Below, in pieces: positions 1 to 9,278 of a stretch of 64,000 bases of DNA; the first letter of the stretch is position 1; each line of letters opens with the position of its first letter. A program made the position numbers and the translations under genes. Origin of the DNA: an uncultured Acidobacteriota bacterium (lineage in GTDB: Bacteria; Acidobacteriota; UBA6911; RPQK01; JAJDTT01). The DNA lies in contig CATOST010000043.1 in NCBI GenBank assembly GCA_951812665.1, positions 48,770 through 112,769 of the forward strand, written 5' to 3'. The notes under the pieces were generated by a model that saw nothing but the letters and a program-made list of their open reading frames with translations, did not search any database and had not been told where the DNA came from.

Positions 1-1
1 C

Positions 2-832
2 TGGTGGCGAACCCAGAAGGTGGCGGACATGTACCTTTTTCCGGGCCGTTTCGTGTCCCTGTTCGGATACGAGCGGAGCATGGAATATCCGGGGGGGCAC
101 CGCAACCTGATCTGGCCCGAGCGGCGGGGCGAGCTGATCCCCGGCGACGTGGGCATCCCTTCGGACAACATTCCCCTGGGCCTGTGGGAGAGGCTCAAGG
201 GGACGGACGGAATCTCCATCCCCCACTCTCCCCTGGGACCGCGGGTGAGTTGGAAATGGCATGATCCGGTCAGCCAGCCGGTGCTGGAAATGTACCAGGG
301 CTTTCGCCGCTCCTATGAGCATGCGGACGCACTTCCCGAAGAGAGCCGGGGTCCCCTGGGGAACCGGCCCGAAGGACCCCACATGTTGTGGGACGCCCTG
401 GCCCGCGGACACCGCATCGGCGTCATCGGCAGCTCCGACCATGAATCCACCCACATGTCCTACGCCGGAGTCTGGGCCACGGAGTTCACGCGGGAGGGGA
501 TTTTCCAGGGCCTGAAACAGCGCCATACCCTGGCCTCCACCGACAACATCGTCATCGATTTCCGTATCGGCGACGCCTTCATGGGCGACGAAACCACCCT
601 CTCCGAAACCCCGAAGCTGGAAATCAAGGCCATCGGGACCGGACCCATCCGCCAGATCGACGTGGTCAAGGACAACACCTTCGTCTACCAGACCCGGCCC
701 CACCGGCGCGAGGCCGCGGTGACCTACCTGGACCAGGACTCCGGACCGGGAACCAGCTACTACTACGTGAGAGTGATCCAGGAAGACGAGATGATGGCCT
801 GGTCCTCGGCGATCTGGGTCACCCGCCGCTAA
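2..832 (+). CDS. DUF3604/PHP-like protein, C-terminal part (cut by window edge)
   Basis: The frame is open from base 2, so the gene begins upstream; the ATG at 20 is probably internal. The visible 277 residues contain 'SWKWHD', 'EMYQGFRRSYEH' and 'GVIGSSDHE', features of DUF3604 proteins, which are related to PHP-type metal-dependent hydrolases; the His and Asp residues there are candidate metal ligands. The last ~90 residues look like a beta-sandwich tail (strand-rich, 'SYYYVRVIQEDE'). The stop at 832 lies 14 bases before the next start, so it may share a transcript with the GWxTD gene. The substrate is unknown. Family call fairly confident, function not. Confidence 0.75.
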   Translation, partial: WWRTQKVADMYLFPGRFVSLFGYERSMEYPGGHRNLIWPERRGELIPGDVGIPSDNIPLGLWERLKGTDGISIPHSPLGPRVSWKWHDPVSQPVLEMYQGFRRSYEHADALPEESRGPLGNRPEGPHMLWDALARGHRIGVIGSSDHESTHMSYAGVWATEFTREGIFQGLKQRHTLASTDNIVIDFRIGDAFMGDETTLSETPKLEIKAIGTGPIRQIDVVKDNTFVYQTRPHRREAAVTYLDQDSGPGTSYYYVRVIQEDEMMAWSSAIWVTRR

Positions 833-846
833 ACCCAACCGCACCC

Positions 847-2481
847 ATGGAACTCGACAGCGTCCGGAGATTCTGTCTCTGCTTCGCGTTGCTCCTCGCC
901 TCCCACTCTCCGTTCGGAGCCTCGGCCTCGCCTCCACCGGCGGCGTCCGCCTCCGCCGCTGCGGGCGGGCAAGAGGAAAATGAAGACCACTTCGAAAGCT
1001 GGCTCAACCAGGATGCCGCCTACATCATCACTCTTGAGGAAAAGAGCGTCTTCGAGAGCCTGAACACCGACCTGGAACGGGAAATGTTCATCGAGCAGTT
1101 CTGGCGCCGGCGCGACCCGGATCCCAGCACCGCCATCTGCGAGTACAAGGAGGAGCATTACCGGCGAATCGCCTACGCCAACCAGTGGTTCCGGAGCGGC
1201 AAGCCGGGCTGGACGACCGACCGGGGGCGGATCTACATCCTGCATGGTCCACCGGACGAGATCGAGAGCCACCCCTCCGGGGGCCCCTACCAGCGCCCCG
1301 TTCACGAAGGCGGCGGGTTCACGTCCACCCATCCCTTCGAGATCTGGCGTTACCGGCGCCTCGAAGGCATCGGGGACGACATCGAGCTTGAGTTCGTGGA
1401 CCCGGTGGGCGGCGGCGAGTACCGGTTGGCCCTGAACCCGGACGAAAAGGACATTCTCCGGCAGGTTCCCGGCGCGGGCCTGACCTGGTCGGAAGCAAGA
1501 GGCCTGACTCGCAAGGCGGATCGGCGTCCCCCTTCCTTCAACGCCTTGCGAGCCAAAGACTCGCCGTTCGATCGCTACGAGACCTACAGCCGAGTCCAAC
1601 GCCCTACGGAAATCAAATCGACGGAGCTGAGGGAGCTGGTTCGGCTCGAGGTCGGCTATCGAGACCTCCCGCTCCAATTGCGGCAAGACCATTTCAAGCT
1701 GAACCGGGACCAGGCACTGACCTCCTTTACCCTGGAAATCGCCAACCGGGACCTGACCTACGAGCCGGAAGCCGGATCCCTGGTGGCGAGGGTGTCCGTC
1801 TACGGCATTGTCACCAGCGTTTCCCGGCAGGTCGTTGCGGAGTTCGAGGACGAACTGGTCTCGGCCTACCTTCCGCAAGACCTGGGCCGGGCTCGGGCAT
1901 CCCGGTCGCTCTACCAGAAACTAATTCCCCTCGACCGCAGAGGACGCTACCGGATCGACCTGGCGGTCAGGGACCTCAATAGCGGCAAGGCGGGAATCGT
2001 TCGCCGACCCGTCGATCCGCCTTCGTACCCGGACGACACGCTGGCCGCTAGTTCCCTCATCCTTTCCCACGATCTGCGACCGGTCGGGGGGACATCCGAA
2101 GCGGGCCGCATGTTTGTCCTGGGTGACGTTCGGATCCACCCGTCGGTGGACAACACGTTCACCGCCGGCGGGCCCATTGGAGCCTATCTGCAGCTCTACA
2201 ACGTGGGTCTGGACCAGTCGGTCCTGGCTCCGTCATTGCGAATCACGTACAAAATCTTGCGGAAGGGTGACCCGGTCGTCGAGGTCGTGGTCGAAGGAGA
2301 CGAGTCCGTCTTCTGGTATTCGGATCGGCGGGTAGTGCTGATCCGAGCTCTGCCGGTCCGGAACCTGAGTCCGGACCGGTACGATCTCGAACTCGAGATC
2401 CACGATCAGGTCCGCGACCAGCGTCTGACCCTGGCGGATCGTTTTCGGATCGTCGATTCCGGCCCGCCGCCGCTCCGTTGA
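847..2481 (+). CDS. GWxTD domain-containing secreted protein
   Basis: The 544-residue protein starts with a signal peptide (hydrophobic FCLCFALLLASHSPF, Ala-rich cleavage region near residue 35-40). Residues ~60-130 carry the defining block: 'FIEQFWRRRDPDP', 'EYKEEHYRRIAYAN', then 'GWTTDRGRIYILHGPPDE', where the GWxTD motif lies. The rest is beta-rich and resembles the usual C-terminal part of this family in Acidobacteriota. A full paralogue lies at 43583-45262 with the same block and length. Role is unknown; periplasmic or envelope location follows from the signal peptide. It overlaps the upstream TTG extension of the next ORF, but I place that gene's start at 2517. Confidence 0.85.
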   Translation: MELDSVRRFCLCFALLLASHSPFGASASPPPAASASAAAGGQEENEDHFESWLNQDAAYIITLEEKSVFESLNTDLEREMFIEQFWRRRDPDPSTAICEYKEEHYRRIAYANQWFRSGKPGWTTDRGRIYILHGPPDEIESHPSGGPYQRPVHEGGGFTSTHPFEIWRYRRLEGIGDDIELEFVDPVGGGEYRLALNPDEKDILRQVPGAGLTWSEARGLTRKADRRPPSFNALRAKDSPFDRYETYSRVQRPTEIKSTELRELVRLEVGYRDLPLQLRQDHFKLNRDQALTSFTLEIANRDLTYEPEAGSLVARVSVYGIVTSVSRQVVAEFEDELVSAYLPQDLGRARASRSLYQKLIPLDRRGRYRIDLAVRDLNSGKAGIVRRPVDPPSYPDDTLAASSLILSHDLRPVGGTSEAGRMFVLGDVRIHPSVDNTFTAGGPIGAYLQLYNVGLDQSVLAPSLRITYKILRKGDPVVEVVVEGDESVFWYSDRRVVLIRALPVRNLSPDRYDLELEIHDQVRDQRLTLADRFRIVDSGPPPLR

Positions 2482-2516
2482 CAATCGGGGGCTCACCCAG
2501 AAGAATCTCCTCACCC

Positions 2517-5500
2517 ATGAGTAAAAGCGGCTTATGGATCCTCTTGCTGGCAACCGCTGTCCTCGCCGGATCCGAGCTGCATTCCCAGGGTTTCCAGGGA
2601 ACCGTTCGCGGAGAAGTCCGTGATCCCACCGGCGGCGTGATTCCCGGCGCTACGGTCACTCTCAGAAGCGACCGCACCGGTGAGACCCGAACTCAGGTCA
2701 GCTCCGACGCCGGCGGTTACGATTTCCCCAACCTGCTGGTTTCCGCCTATTCCCTCAGCGTCGAGCTCGCCGGCTTCAAGAAGTACGTGCGGCCGGGCAT
2801 CGTAGTGCGAGCCAACCAGGTGTCGGAGGTCAAGGTCCGGCTGGAATTGGGAGAGCTCAACGAAATCGTGACCGTCTCCGCCGGAGCCGACTTGGTGCAG
2901 ACCGAGGACTCCCAGTTGACGGGAGGCACCTTCGGTTCGCGAGAGATTACCGAACTGCCCCTGGCCGACCCGGCGGGGAGTGGTGGGAATCCCATCGGAC
3001 TGGCCATCCATGCTCCCGGCACCACCACCCAATCCGGGGGTGTGGTGGGAGAAGGAGGATCCATCGGAGGCAACCGGCCGCGCCAGAACAACTTCGTCGT
3101 CGACGGAGTCGACAACAACGATCCCACCAGCACCGGCAGCCTGGCCCCCGTCATCCAGGAGGCGGTCGAGGAATTCAGTCTGCTGACCAACCAATTCAGC
3201 GCCGAGTACGGCCACTCCACGGCCGGGCAGTTCATCACCACGACCAAGTCGGGGACCAACGAGTGGCAGGGCCGGGCCTGGTGGTTCAACCAGAATCGGC
3301 ATACGAACTCGCTCGACAATTTGACCCGGGCCACGACTCGGCCGGGGGGCCGCAAGCCCCGTTACGACTGGAACCGCTTCGGGGGACAGGTGGGAGGTCC
3401 GGTCCTAAAAGACAAATGGTTCATTTTCGGGGCCTACGAGTACCGGAATCTCACCTTGGACGGAACCTCTCCCGGGCAGATCCTGGGCCCCACCCAGGCG
3501 GGTCTGGCGGCGTTGCGCAATCTGGCGGCGGAGCCGGGCACCGGTGTCAGTCCCGTCACCGTCGGCATCATCGCGGACCACGTGCCTCCCGCCGCTGCCG
3601 CCTCCGCGACTGCGGCGGTTCTCAACGAAGCCACCGGCCGGCGAGTCCCCATCGAACTGGGTGTCCTGTCGTTGTCGGCACCCCAATTCGATCGAACGCA
3701 CCTTTTCCTGATCAGCAGCGACTACTAGACCAACCGACACCGCATCAGCACCCGGTACCACTACAGCCGGAATCGGCAGGTTGCCGCCGGCGAGCTTCCG
3801 GTCGCCCGTTTCAACAGCGACGTCTTCACCGACACCCAACGGGTCACGGTGAGCGACGTCTTCACTCTCGGCCCGACCCGGATCAATGAGCTTCGGATCG
3901 GCTACAACCGCAACGCCAACGGGTTCCCGGTCGATCTGCCCCCGGCCCCGGGTCCTACCGACACCTTCGGCAACTACAACATCAACGACATCAGCCTGTT
4001 CATCGGACCTCAACTGCTCTTCCCCCAGGAGGGAACCGACAACGTCTATCAGGTCAGCGAGAACTTCAGTTGGAGCCTGGGTTCCCACACCATCAAAATG
4101 GGGGCCGATTACAGGAACATCATCGCGGGCAGCCTGTTCCTCCCGCGGGGACGAGCGGAGTACACCTACGCCGACCTGGACGAGTTCGTCCGCGACCGTT
4201 TCCCCAGCGTGGTGGCCATTCGAGGCGTCGGAACCGGGTTCTTCGCCCAGAACCGGACGGCGATGTTCGGTTATTTCCAGGACAACTGGCAGGTCCACCC
4301 GCACCTGACACTGGATCTGGGACTCCGCTACGAATACACCCAGGTGGCCCGGGACACGGCCCTGCAGGACCTCAACGCTCTGTCCAACGTCGAATCCATT
4401 CGGGACGAGGTCTTCACACCCCAGCTCCTGAGCTCACTCGGCGTAGCCCCGGACTCTCCTCTGCTGGGCGCCAAGATCTTCGATTCCCTGCCCCCGGCCC
4501 ATCAGTCCGCGCTCTTGAACCATGTGGGCGAGTCGCTCATCTTCCGCCAGCCGCATGCCGATCGAAACAACTGGGCGCCCCGGTTCGGCTTTGCCTGGGA
4601 TCTCTTCGGGACCCACAAGACCTCCCTTCGGGGAGGCCTGGGGATGGCCCACGATGTCATCTTCGGCAACCTGCCGTTGTTGATGCTGCCGCCACAGATC
4701 CAGGCGGAGAATCGCGAAACCAACGCCTGCGCCATCAGCCCCTCGCCTGGCTGGTGTGCCCTGGTGGGAACCGGCGGTGACGCTCTGAGCGCCGACATCC
4801 GGCACTCCACCGTCGGCTTTCTGGCGGGGGGCGGCCTGCTGACGAGTCTGCCGCCCACGACCTTCACCGAAACCTATGTCGCAGCACCAGTTGGCGGGTG
4901 ACTACGTGATCGAAGCACGTTACGTCGGTAATCACGCGATCCACCTGCCGGTCCAACGGTGGAAGAGCGCGGGGCTGCCCAACCCCAATCGCCTTCCCAC
5001 CTTCTTCAGCGAGTCCGATGCCCTGGCGCAGGACTTTCGGGGCGCTCCGACGCTGGACGATTTCCTCAAGGGACGGCGCTCCACCGCCACGGATGGGACT
5101 CCCTGGGTCTGGGCCTGCTGCTCCGGCCCTACGGCTTCGCCGGAGTCGTGACGGAGTTCGCTCCCGACGGCCAGTCCTGGTACCACGGGGGCTCCGTGTT
5201 GCTGCAGAAACGGTTTTCGAAGGGCTTCTCGTTCAATGCCAACTACACCTGGAGCAAGACCATCGATTTTATGGAGAACGACCTGTTCACCAGCTTCATG
5301 AATCCTCGCCGGCGATCACCTGGACATTCGCTCCGGCCGGGGTCTCTCGGGACTGCACCATGCCCACAAGCTTTCCCTCAGTTGGCTCTGGAACCTCCCG
5401 GGCGCCGGCCAGGGTAACCGCTTTCTGAACCTGTTGACCCGAGGGTGGCAGATCAACGGGACCTATCTGGCCGAGAGCGGACAGCCGCTCACGATCATCT

Positions 5501-6042
5501 CCCGCCGGGACCTGAACGGAGACATCGACACCGCCGGCGACACGGCCATCGAGAATCCCCAAGGCCGCGGACAAACCGGCACGGACGTGAATTTCGTCTG
5601 CCGGCAAGGGACTGAAATCGGAATCGCGGCGAGTTCCGACCTGTGCGGAGGCGCCCCCACCAACGTGGTCGGCTACGTCGCTCGGGATCCGGGGGCAAGG
5701 TACATCCGGGGAGGAACGGGCGCCCGGACCAACATGGGCCGGGGCACGTTCCTGTCACCCGGGATCAACGTCTGGAACCTCGGGGTTTTCCGGAATCTGG
5801 ATCTTCCAGGCAAAGAAGGAATGAGACTGCAGTTCCGCGCCGAGTTGTGGAACGCCTTCAATCACCCCAACCCTATCGTGGGCAACGGATCCGTCTTCAA
5901 TACCACCGTCAATGCCACGGGTTTTCCCGGATACGTCACTCCCGGCACGGATCAGTTCCTGGACGAGACCATCTTCAGCGGCGGCATGGGCACCGCCCCG
6001 TTCCAGCGGATCGTGCAATGGGGCCTCCGGCTGATCTTCTGA
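2517..6042 (+). pseudogene. TonB-dependent receptor with carboxypeptidase-regulatory N-domain, degraded
   Basis: ATG 2517 gives a clean signal peptide (LWILLLATAVLAG), preferred over the upstream TTG at 2478. Residues ~25-110 form a carboxypeptidase-regulatory-like domain ('GTVRGEVRDPTGGVIPGATVTL'), then a plug ('VVDGVDNNDP', 'SLLTNQFSAEYG') and an outer-membrane barrel ending in a terminal Phe ('IVQWGLRLIF'). The gene is broken at several points: an in-frame TAG at 3726 where homologues usually have DYQ; a missing segment and frame change near 4880 (frame 3 to 1); a change back near 5090-5110; and another loss plus shift near 5308. Such receptors import glycans or other large ligands in Acidobacteriota. 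With this many lesions it is a pseudogene, not a single sequencing slip. Confidence 0.85.
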
Positions 6043-6120
6043 TCCCAGGGGGAGCGACTTTCTTGTCGCCGATCAGTTCCTTACTCTCACAATCTTGTGC
6101 AAATGGACGAAGAATTATTG

Positions 6121-6145
6121 GTAGGGGCGCCCCTTGTGGGCGCCC
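6121..6145. repeat. Dispersed palindromic repeat, family B, copy 1
   Basis: The core GGGGCGCCCCTTGTGGG followed by CGCCC is a GC-rich imperfect hairpin in the gap between the TonB pseudogene and the convergent gene at 6718. The same core occurs reverse-complemented at 19200-19225 with two base differences. It may act as a terminator-like or REP-type element; no function can be shown from sequence. Confidence 0.55.
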
Positions 6146-6217
6146 GCTTCGGTCCAAACCGGAGCTAGACGCGGCCGATTGAAGGTCCGGGAACCGGAAC
6201 GCCGCCGACATCGCTCC

Positions 6218-6718
6218 TCAACGAGCCGCTGACGGAGGAAGTCCTCCTCCCTCCAGCCATCGGACCAAAGCCTTTCCAGGATCGGCGATCTCGTCGATGG
6301 ACGTGTACCAGTAATCCTCCCACCCTGTTTCCGGCAGGCCTGCGAACACCATCAGGTTGAGGGGATACGTCTCGCTGTCGGTGCATCGGCGGAAGTCGTC
6401 CCGAAACAGGAACACCGGCTTCTTCCAGGCGATTGCCAACCCCAGTTCCACCATTACCCCTTCGTCCGGCGGACAGCCGTTGACCACGGCGAAAAGGCCA
6501 TCCGCATCCCTCACGTCCCTGACATCGGCCTGTCCGATCCGGTAGGCCCACCCCGGTGTCCGGTCAACTTGGTTGTTGCGTGCAAAGGGCTCCCAGACTT
6601 CGGCACCCATCTCCTCCAACGCGGCCACCAAGAGCGCCAGTGGACCTTCGCGCTGCTGCTGGGAAAAGCCGTACGGATTGGCCAGGTACAGTGTCTTCTC
6701 GGATTTCAGGTTCAACAC
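6218..6718 (-). CDS. Nucleoside 2-deoxyribosyltransferase-like protein
   Basis: The 166-residue protein opens with 'KTLYLANPYGFS' and then 'GAEVWEPFARNN', the start and first helix of the nucleoside 2-deoxyribosyltransferase-like fold. A middle segment 'DADGLFAVVNGCPPDEGVMVELGLA' gives the characteristic acidic residue and the DxGxxxELG block in which the Glu acts as nucleophile in characterised members. Length is normal for the family. It lies 36 bases downstream of the sulfatase-type gene on the same strand, so the two may be co-transcribed. Members exchange bases on deoxynucleosides or hydrolyse modified nucleotides; which applies here is open. Confidence 0.8.
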   Translation of the reverse strand: MLNLKSEKTLYLANPYGFSQQQREGPLALLVAALEEMGAEVWEPFARNNQVDRTPGWAYRIGQADVRDVRDADGLFAVVNGCPPDEGVMVELGLAIAWKKPVFLFRDDFRRCTDSETYPLNLMVFAGLPETGWEDYWYTSIDEIADPGKALVRWLEGGGLPPSAAR

Positions 6719-6754
6719 TCAGATGGTCTCGCCAGTCGCCTCTTCCACACCGGA

Positions 6755-9268
6755 TCAAAGTGCCTCGCGGCTCTCGGGCGGGGAAAGCAGTAACACTTTT
6801 CCGTTCTCGCGCGCCACGACGAATATCCGAACCCGGTTGGCGCCATTCACAAAGGATGATTCCGGCACTATAGCCTGGAAACGATGCCGGCCGTCGGGAT
6901 CCTCGAACGTCGGGGCGACGGCCCTGAGAGTTCCGTTTAAGCCGATGGCCACATATTCGGCATCCGTCGCCGAGACCCAACCTTCGATCGCCGCCGGAAT
7001 GAAGTCATCATCGAGTCGAACCCTCTCGTAGAGTGAGGGCTGATCCAATTCGATTCTCAGTTCCATCCGTACGGTCACAAGCAACTGATCCAGCGGCTTC
7101 CCGAGCAGTGAGTCAGCGGGGCCCATTTTAAACACGCCGTCCGCACCCGTATCCCAGGCCAGTTCGCGAAGACCCGTCTCAAATTCACCGGACCCAGAAC
7201 TTTCCCACAGGGTCTCCGGGCTCAGCGAGCGAGTGATCAGAAAAGAACGCGCCGGCTTCTGATCGATGCACGAGGTCTCATCGATATTGGAGGAGTGGGG
7301 TTCTTCCCGCCTCGACTTCGGTTCGATCGGCCATGGGAAGCTGAGCGGATATTGCACCTCGCGGATTCGATCGCCAAGAACGGCAAAGCAACGCACTGCC
7401 GGGCTCCCTTGGAAGAGTTCCCGGCCAAGCTCAAGATAGAATCCGGAATCTTCCAGCTCCGCTGCCTTGAAGGACTTGGCCACATCCGGCCGCGGGTGCC
7501 GAGTCATCCCCTGGAAGACCAGTTCATCATTGACGAACACGAGGATGGATTCGGCCGGTTCCAGGGTCTCCATGTCTGCCGCCCAGCCCCAAAAAATGAT
7601 CTTGTCTCCTCTTTTTATCAATTCCCCCAAATTGGCCCAAGCTCCGTCCTGCCTCACTTCGAACGCCAATCCTTCCAGACAGACGGTGGTTCGAAAACGT
7701 AGAAACTTGGACGGAGGAACCGTGATGAGGGAAGTCGGCGCCTGATCTCTTTCCTCGGTCATCGCAGTTTCGTTGACCGAGGTTCCATCGGTCGGCCACG
7801 GAATTGGAACCCGCAGGATCTCGGCAATGCTGGGGAAGACGTCGGTGGTTCGTGTGGGCCGATCCGATACCCGGCCCAGTCTCTGGTACGGAGCTTTGAT
7901 CAGAAGCGGCACCGTCAGAAGGTCCCTGAAGTTTGCTGCGGTTATTCTTCTCCGGTTCCCACCGGGCTGGAAATCGACTCCATGGTCCGATACGACGACA
8001 ACCAGGCTCCGGTCGTAGAGACGATCAGCTTTCAGCTTCCGGAGCAGCCGGCCCAGGAGCCGGTCGGCCAAACCGACCTGTAGCAGATGGCGCTGGAACG
8101 CCAGCGTCACCAGCGTTTCGTCTCGAGTCCAGATATCCCTCTTCGTGAACAAGCTCATGTCCCCTCCGGATAGATAGCGCTTACCCGAAGGAAGGTAGAT
8201 CCAGGGCAAATGAGGAATCTGCACGTGGATGAAATTCAGACTGGGCTCGCCCTTTTCCGGAAGCGACTCCAGAAACGCTTCGAACTGTCGGACGGGGTGG
8301 CCCAGCCGCCATCTCTGCTGATTCGGCACCGTCCAGCCGTGACGGATCTCGGGCAATCCCGTCGTGAGATCCTCGGGCAGAACCAGATGAAGATAAATCA
8401 CCGGAAGATCAACCAGCAGCCGAAACGCTCTTCGCAGGTGACCGGGTTTGGACTCCGGACAATCGGGACAGAGGTGCGTGATCGATTCGGAAATATTGAG
8501 CTGGTGAGAATTTCGAAGCCAAGTGAAGAGATTGTCCGGATAGTGGGCCAGGGTCGGGAGAAACGAATGGTCTGCCTGCGGGAGATTTCCGGTCAGGATG
8601 GCCGGTAAAGCGTATTGGGTAGAGTAGGAAACGGAGGTCGTGCGCCGGTACCAGTTGGCTCGACCGGCCAGATCGGCGAAATTGGGAAAACGTACCGAAT
8701 CGATGTCACCCCGGCGATCGAGGAGAGATCGGAGGGGCAGTTCGTCGAACACGACCATGAAGATCGGGGTAGCTGTCTGTCCATTCGCGAGCGCGACGCC
8801 CTGCGGCTTGGCGGGAGTGATGATCCCTTGAACCGAGGGTCCGGTCAGGAACAGGATCGGCACGATGAGAATCACCGGCGACAAAATCGTCAGGTACAGC
8901 CGCACAGGCCGAATACGAAGATAGGCGCGGCGACTAAGCCACGCCAGCAGCACCGCAGCGCCGACCAGCAGCGTTCCTGGAATCCCTTCGAGGAGTTTCA
9001 GGATGAGCAGGGCGAGAGGAAATACAAACAGAGCGATCCCCGCGCCTTGAAGCCTGTAACGGGAACTCATTATCCGGTCCTGGAATGATTCCAAGGCCAC
9101 CACCGTTCCCGGAACGAGGAGGGTGAGGAGGAGGACGAGCAGCAGCACCTCCAAGAGTCCGGCGTGATGCGCGACGAGAAACTGGGGGAATTGAGAGAGG
9201 AGATCAAAGATCGGTTGAGCCAGCGACAGACTGGCGAGCGCAGCCAGGTGCAGGAAGTACTTCCACAT
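6755..9268 (-). CDS. Membrane-bound sulfatase/phosphatase-superfamily protein
   Basis: I start at the ATG 9268 (MWKYFLHLAALASLSLA) rather than 9316, because the preceding RecQ frame stops at 9279. The first ~180 residues contain four to five transmembrane helices, followed by a periplasmic alkaline-phosphatase/sulfatase-fold domain: 'FMVVFDELPLRSLLD' (first metal-binding Asp), 'SYSTQYALPAILTG' (nucleophile region, without the CxPxR sulfatase signature), 'FIHVQIPHLPW' and 'VVVVSDHGVDF' (second metal site). The last ~270 residues are a beta-rich extension. The layout resembles lipoteichoic-acid-synthase or phosphoethanolamine-transferase-like enzymes; sulfatase activity is unlikely without the formylglycine Cys. 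Substrate unknown. Confidence 0.75.
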   Translation of the reverse strand: MWKYFLHLAALASLSLAQPIFDLLSQFPQFLVAHHAGLLEVLLLVLLLTLLVPGTVVALESFQDRIMSSRYRLQGAGIALFVFPLALLILKLLEGIPGTLLVGAAVLLAWLSRRAYLRIRPVRLYLTILSPVILIVPILFLTGPSVQGIITPAKPQGVALANGQTATPIFMVVFDELPLRSLLDRRGDIDSVRFPNFADLAGRANWYRRTTSVSYSTQYALPAILTGNLPQADHSFLPTLAHYPDNLFTWLRNSHQLNISESITHLCPDCPESKPGHLRRAFRLLVDLPVIYLHLVLPEDLTTGLPEIRHGWTVPNQQRWRLGHPVRQFEAFLESLPEKGEPSLNFIHVQIPHLPWIYLPSGKRYLSGGDMSLFTKRDIWTRDETLVTLAFQRHLLQVGLADRLLGRLLRKLKADRLYDRSLVVVVSDHGVDFQPGGNRRRITAANFRDLLTVPLLIKAPYQRLGRVSDRPTRTTDVFPSIAEILRVPIPWPTDGTSVNETAMTEERDQAPTSLITVPPSKFLRFRTTVCLEGLAFEVRQDGAWANLGELIKRGDKIIFWGWAADMETLEPAESILVFVNDELVFQGMTRHPRPDVAKSFKAAELEDSGFYLELGRELFQGSPAVRCFAVLGDRIREVQYPLSFPWPIEPKSRREEPHSSNIDETSCIDQKPARSFLITRSLSPETLWESSGSGEFETGLRELAWDTGADGVFKMGPADSLLGKPLDQLLVTVRMELRIELDQPSLYERVRLDDDFIPAAIEGWVSATDAEYVAIGLNGTLRAVAPTFEDPDGRHRFQAIVPESSFVNGANRVRIFVVARENGKVLLLSPPESREAL

Positions 9269-9278
9269 CCGTGTCAGT

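Noticed and set aside
3726-3728. In-frame TAG as possible recoding (pyrrolysine or suppression)
   Set aside because: The same gene has several further frameshifts and losses, so simple pseudogene decay explains it.
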